Shown piece after piece: positions 14,092-14,140 of a DNA stretch of 14,140 bases (position 1 is the first letter of the stretch; every line of letters starts with the position of its first letter). Location: the NCBI GenBank assembly GCA_948437815.1, contig CAOJKG010000018.1:1-14140 (forward strand). The letters run 5' to 3'. Below the pieces are notes generated by a model that had not been told where the DNA came from, searched no databases, and saw only the letters and a list, made by a program, of their open reading frames with translations. The DNA is from an uncultured Mycoplasmatota bacterium (GTDB lineage: Bacteria > Bacillota_I > Bacilli_A > RF39 > UBA660). The translations under genes and the position numbers were made by a program.

Positions 14092-14108
14092 AAAAAGCTT
14101 TACTTTTT
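14092..14108 (+). terminator. Weak hairpin after uvrB
   Basis: AAAAAG (14092-14097) can pair with CTTTTT (14103-14108) around a 5-base loop. The stem is almost all A-T, so termination here is doubtful. Confidence 0.25.
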
Positions 14109-14140
14109 GTTAAAAATATTATAATATTAATTTAGCGAGA

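Noticed and set aside
1..14140. CRISPR array, insertion sequence, prophage or tRNA genes
   Set aside because: No regularly spaced direct repeats, transposase or integrase products, terminal inverted repeats or tRNA-like cloverleaf sequences were found on reading. The repeats seen are protein-domain repeats inside the lysozyme and surface-protein genes.

Overview
The window reads as chromosomal DNA of a very AT-rich, Gram-positive-type bacterium (low-GC Bacillota, possibly an uncultured gut lineage near the Mollicutes). The reasons are strong AGGAGG-type ribosome binding sites, A/T-ending codons, peptidoglycan amidation and FemX-type genes, a GH25 lysozyme with LysM domains, and a large anchored surface protein. 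The murT-like gene ends in TGA and every tryptophan I checked is TGG, so the standard bacterial code applies rather than the Mycoplasma code. The lineage assignment is inference.

Layout. Positions 1-5151 form a cell-wall block on the + strand. It holds a MurT-like Mur ligase (87-1406), overlapped by 4 bases by a GatD-like partner (1403-2005), then a FemX-type aminoacyl transferase (2035-3114), a HExxH protein of unknown function (3152-3913) behind a hairpin that masks its ribosome binding site, and a secreted GH25 lysozyme with three LysM repeats (3964-5151). A small lysine-rich gene on the - strand (5175-5291) converges on the lysozyme gene and shares a bidirectional terminator with it. A 1619-residue surface protein (5522-10381) follows: NPCBM, transglutaminase-like core, F5/8-C domain, five Ig-like repeats, Pro-rich linker, membrane anchor. 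Next come a stand-alone divergent uS11-like protein on the - strand (10490-10846), a possible 35-residue peptide (10917-11024), a HAD phosphatase (11045-11809) and uvrB (12137-14083).

How the genes fit. In known Gram-positive bacteria MurT-GatD amidates D-Glu of lipid II, FemX-like enzymes add interpeptide-bridge residues, and GH25 enzymes cut the glycan, so the first third of the window is plausibly a wall-building and remodelling locus.

Most unusual points. (1) The GatD-like protein keeps the family scaffold, but both the nucleophile Cys and the catalytic His positions are replaced, and its MurT partner has a FolC-like P-loop and altered active-site motifs. This is the best candidate for an undescribed system here. 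(2) A divergent uS11 paralogue is encoded alone, outside any ribosomal operon. (3) The lysozyme gene appears to start at ATT. (4) One exact 10-base extended -10 element, ATGATAAAAT, lies upstream of four transcription units. No tRNA, rRNA, CRISPR array or insertion sequence was seen.
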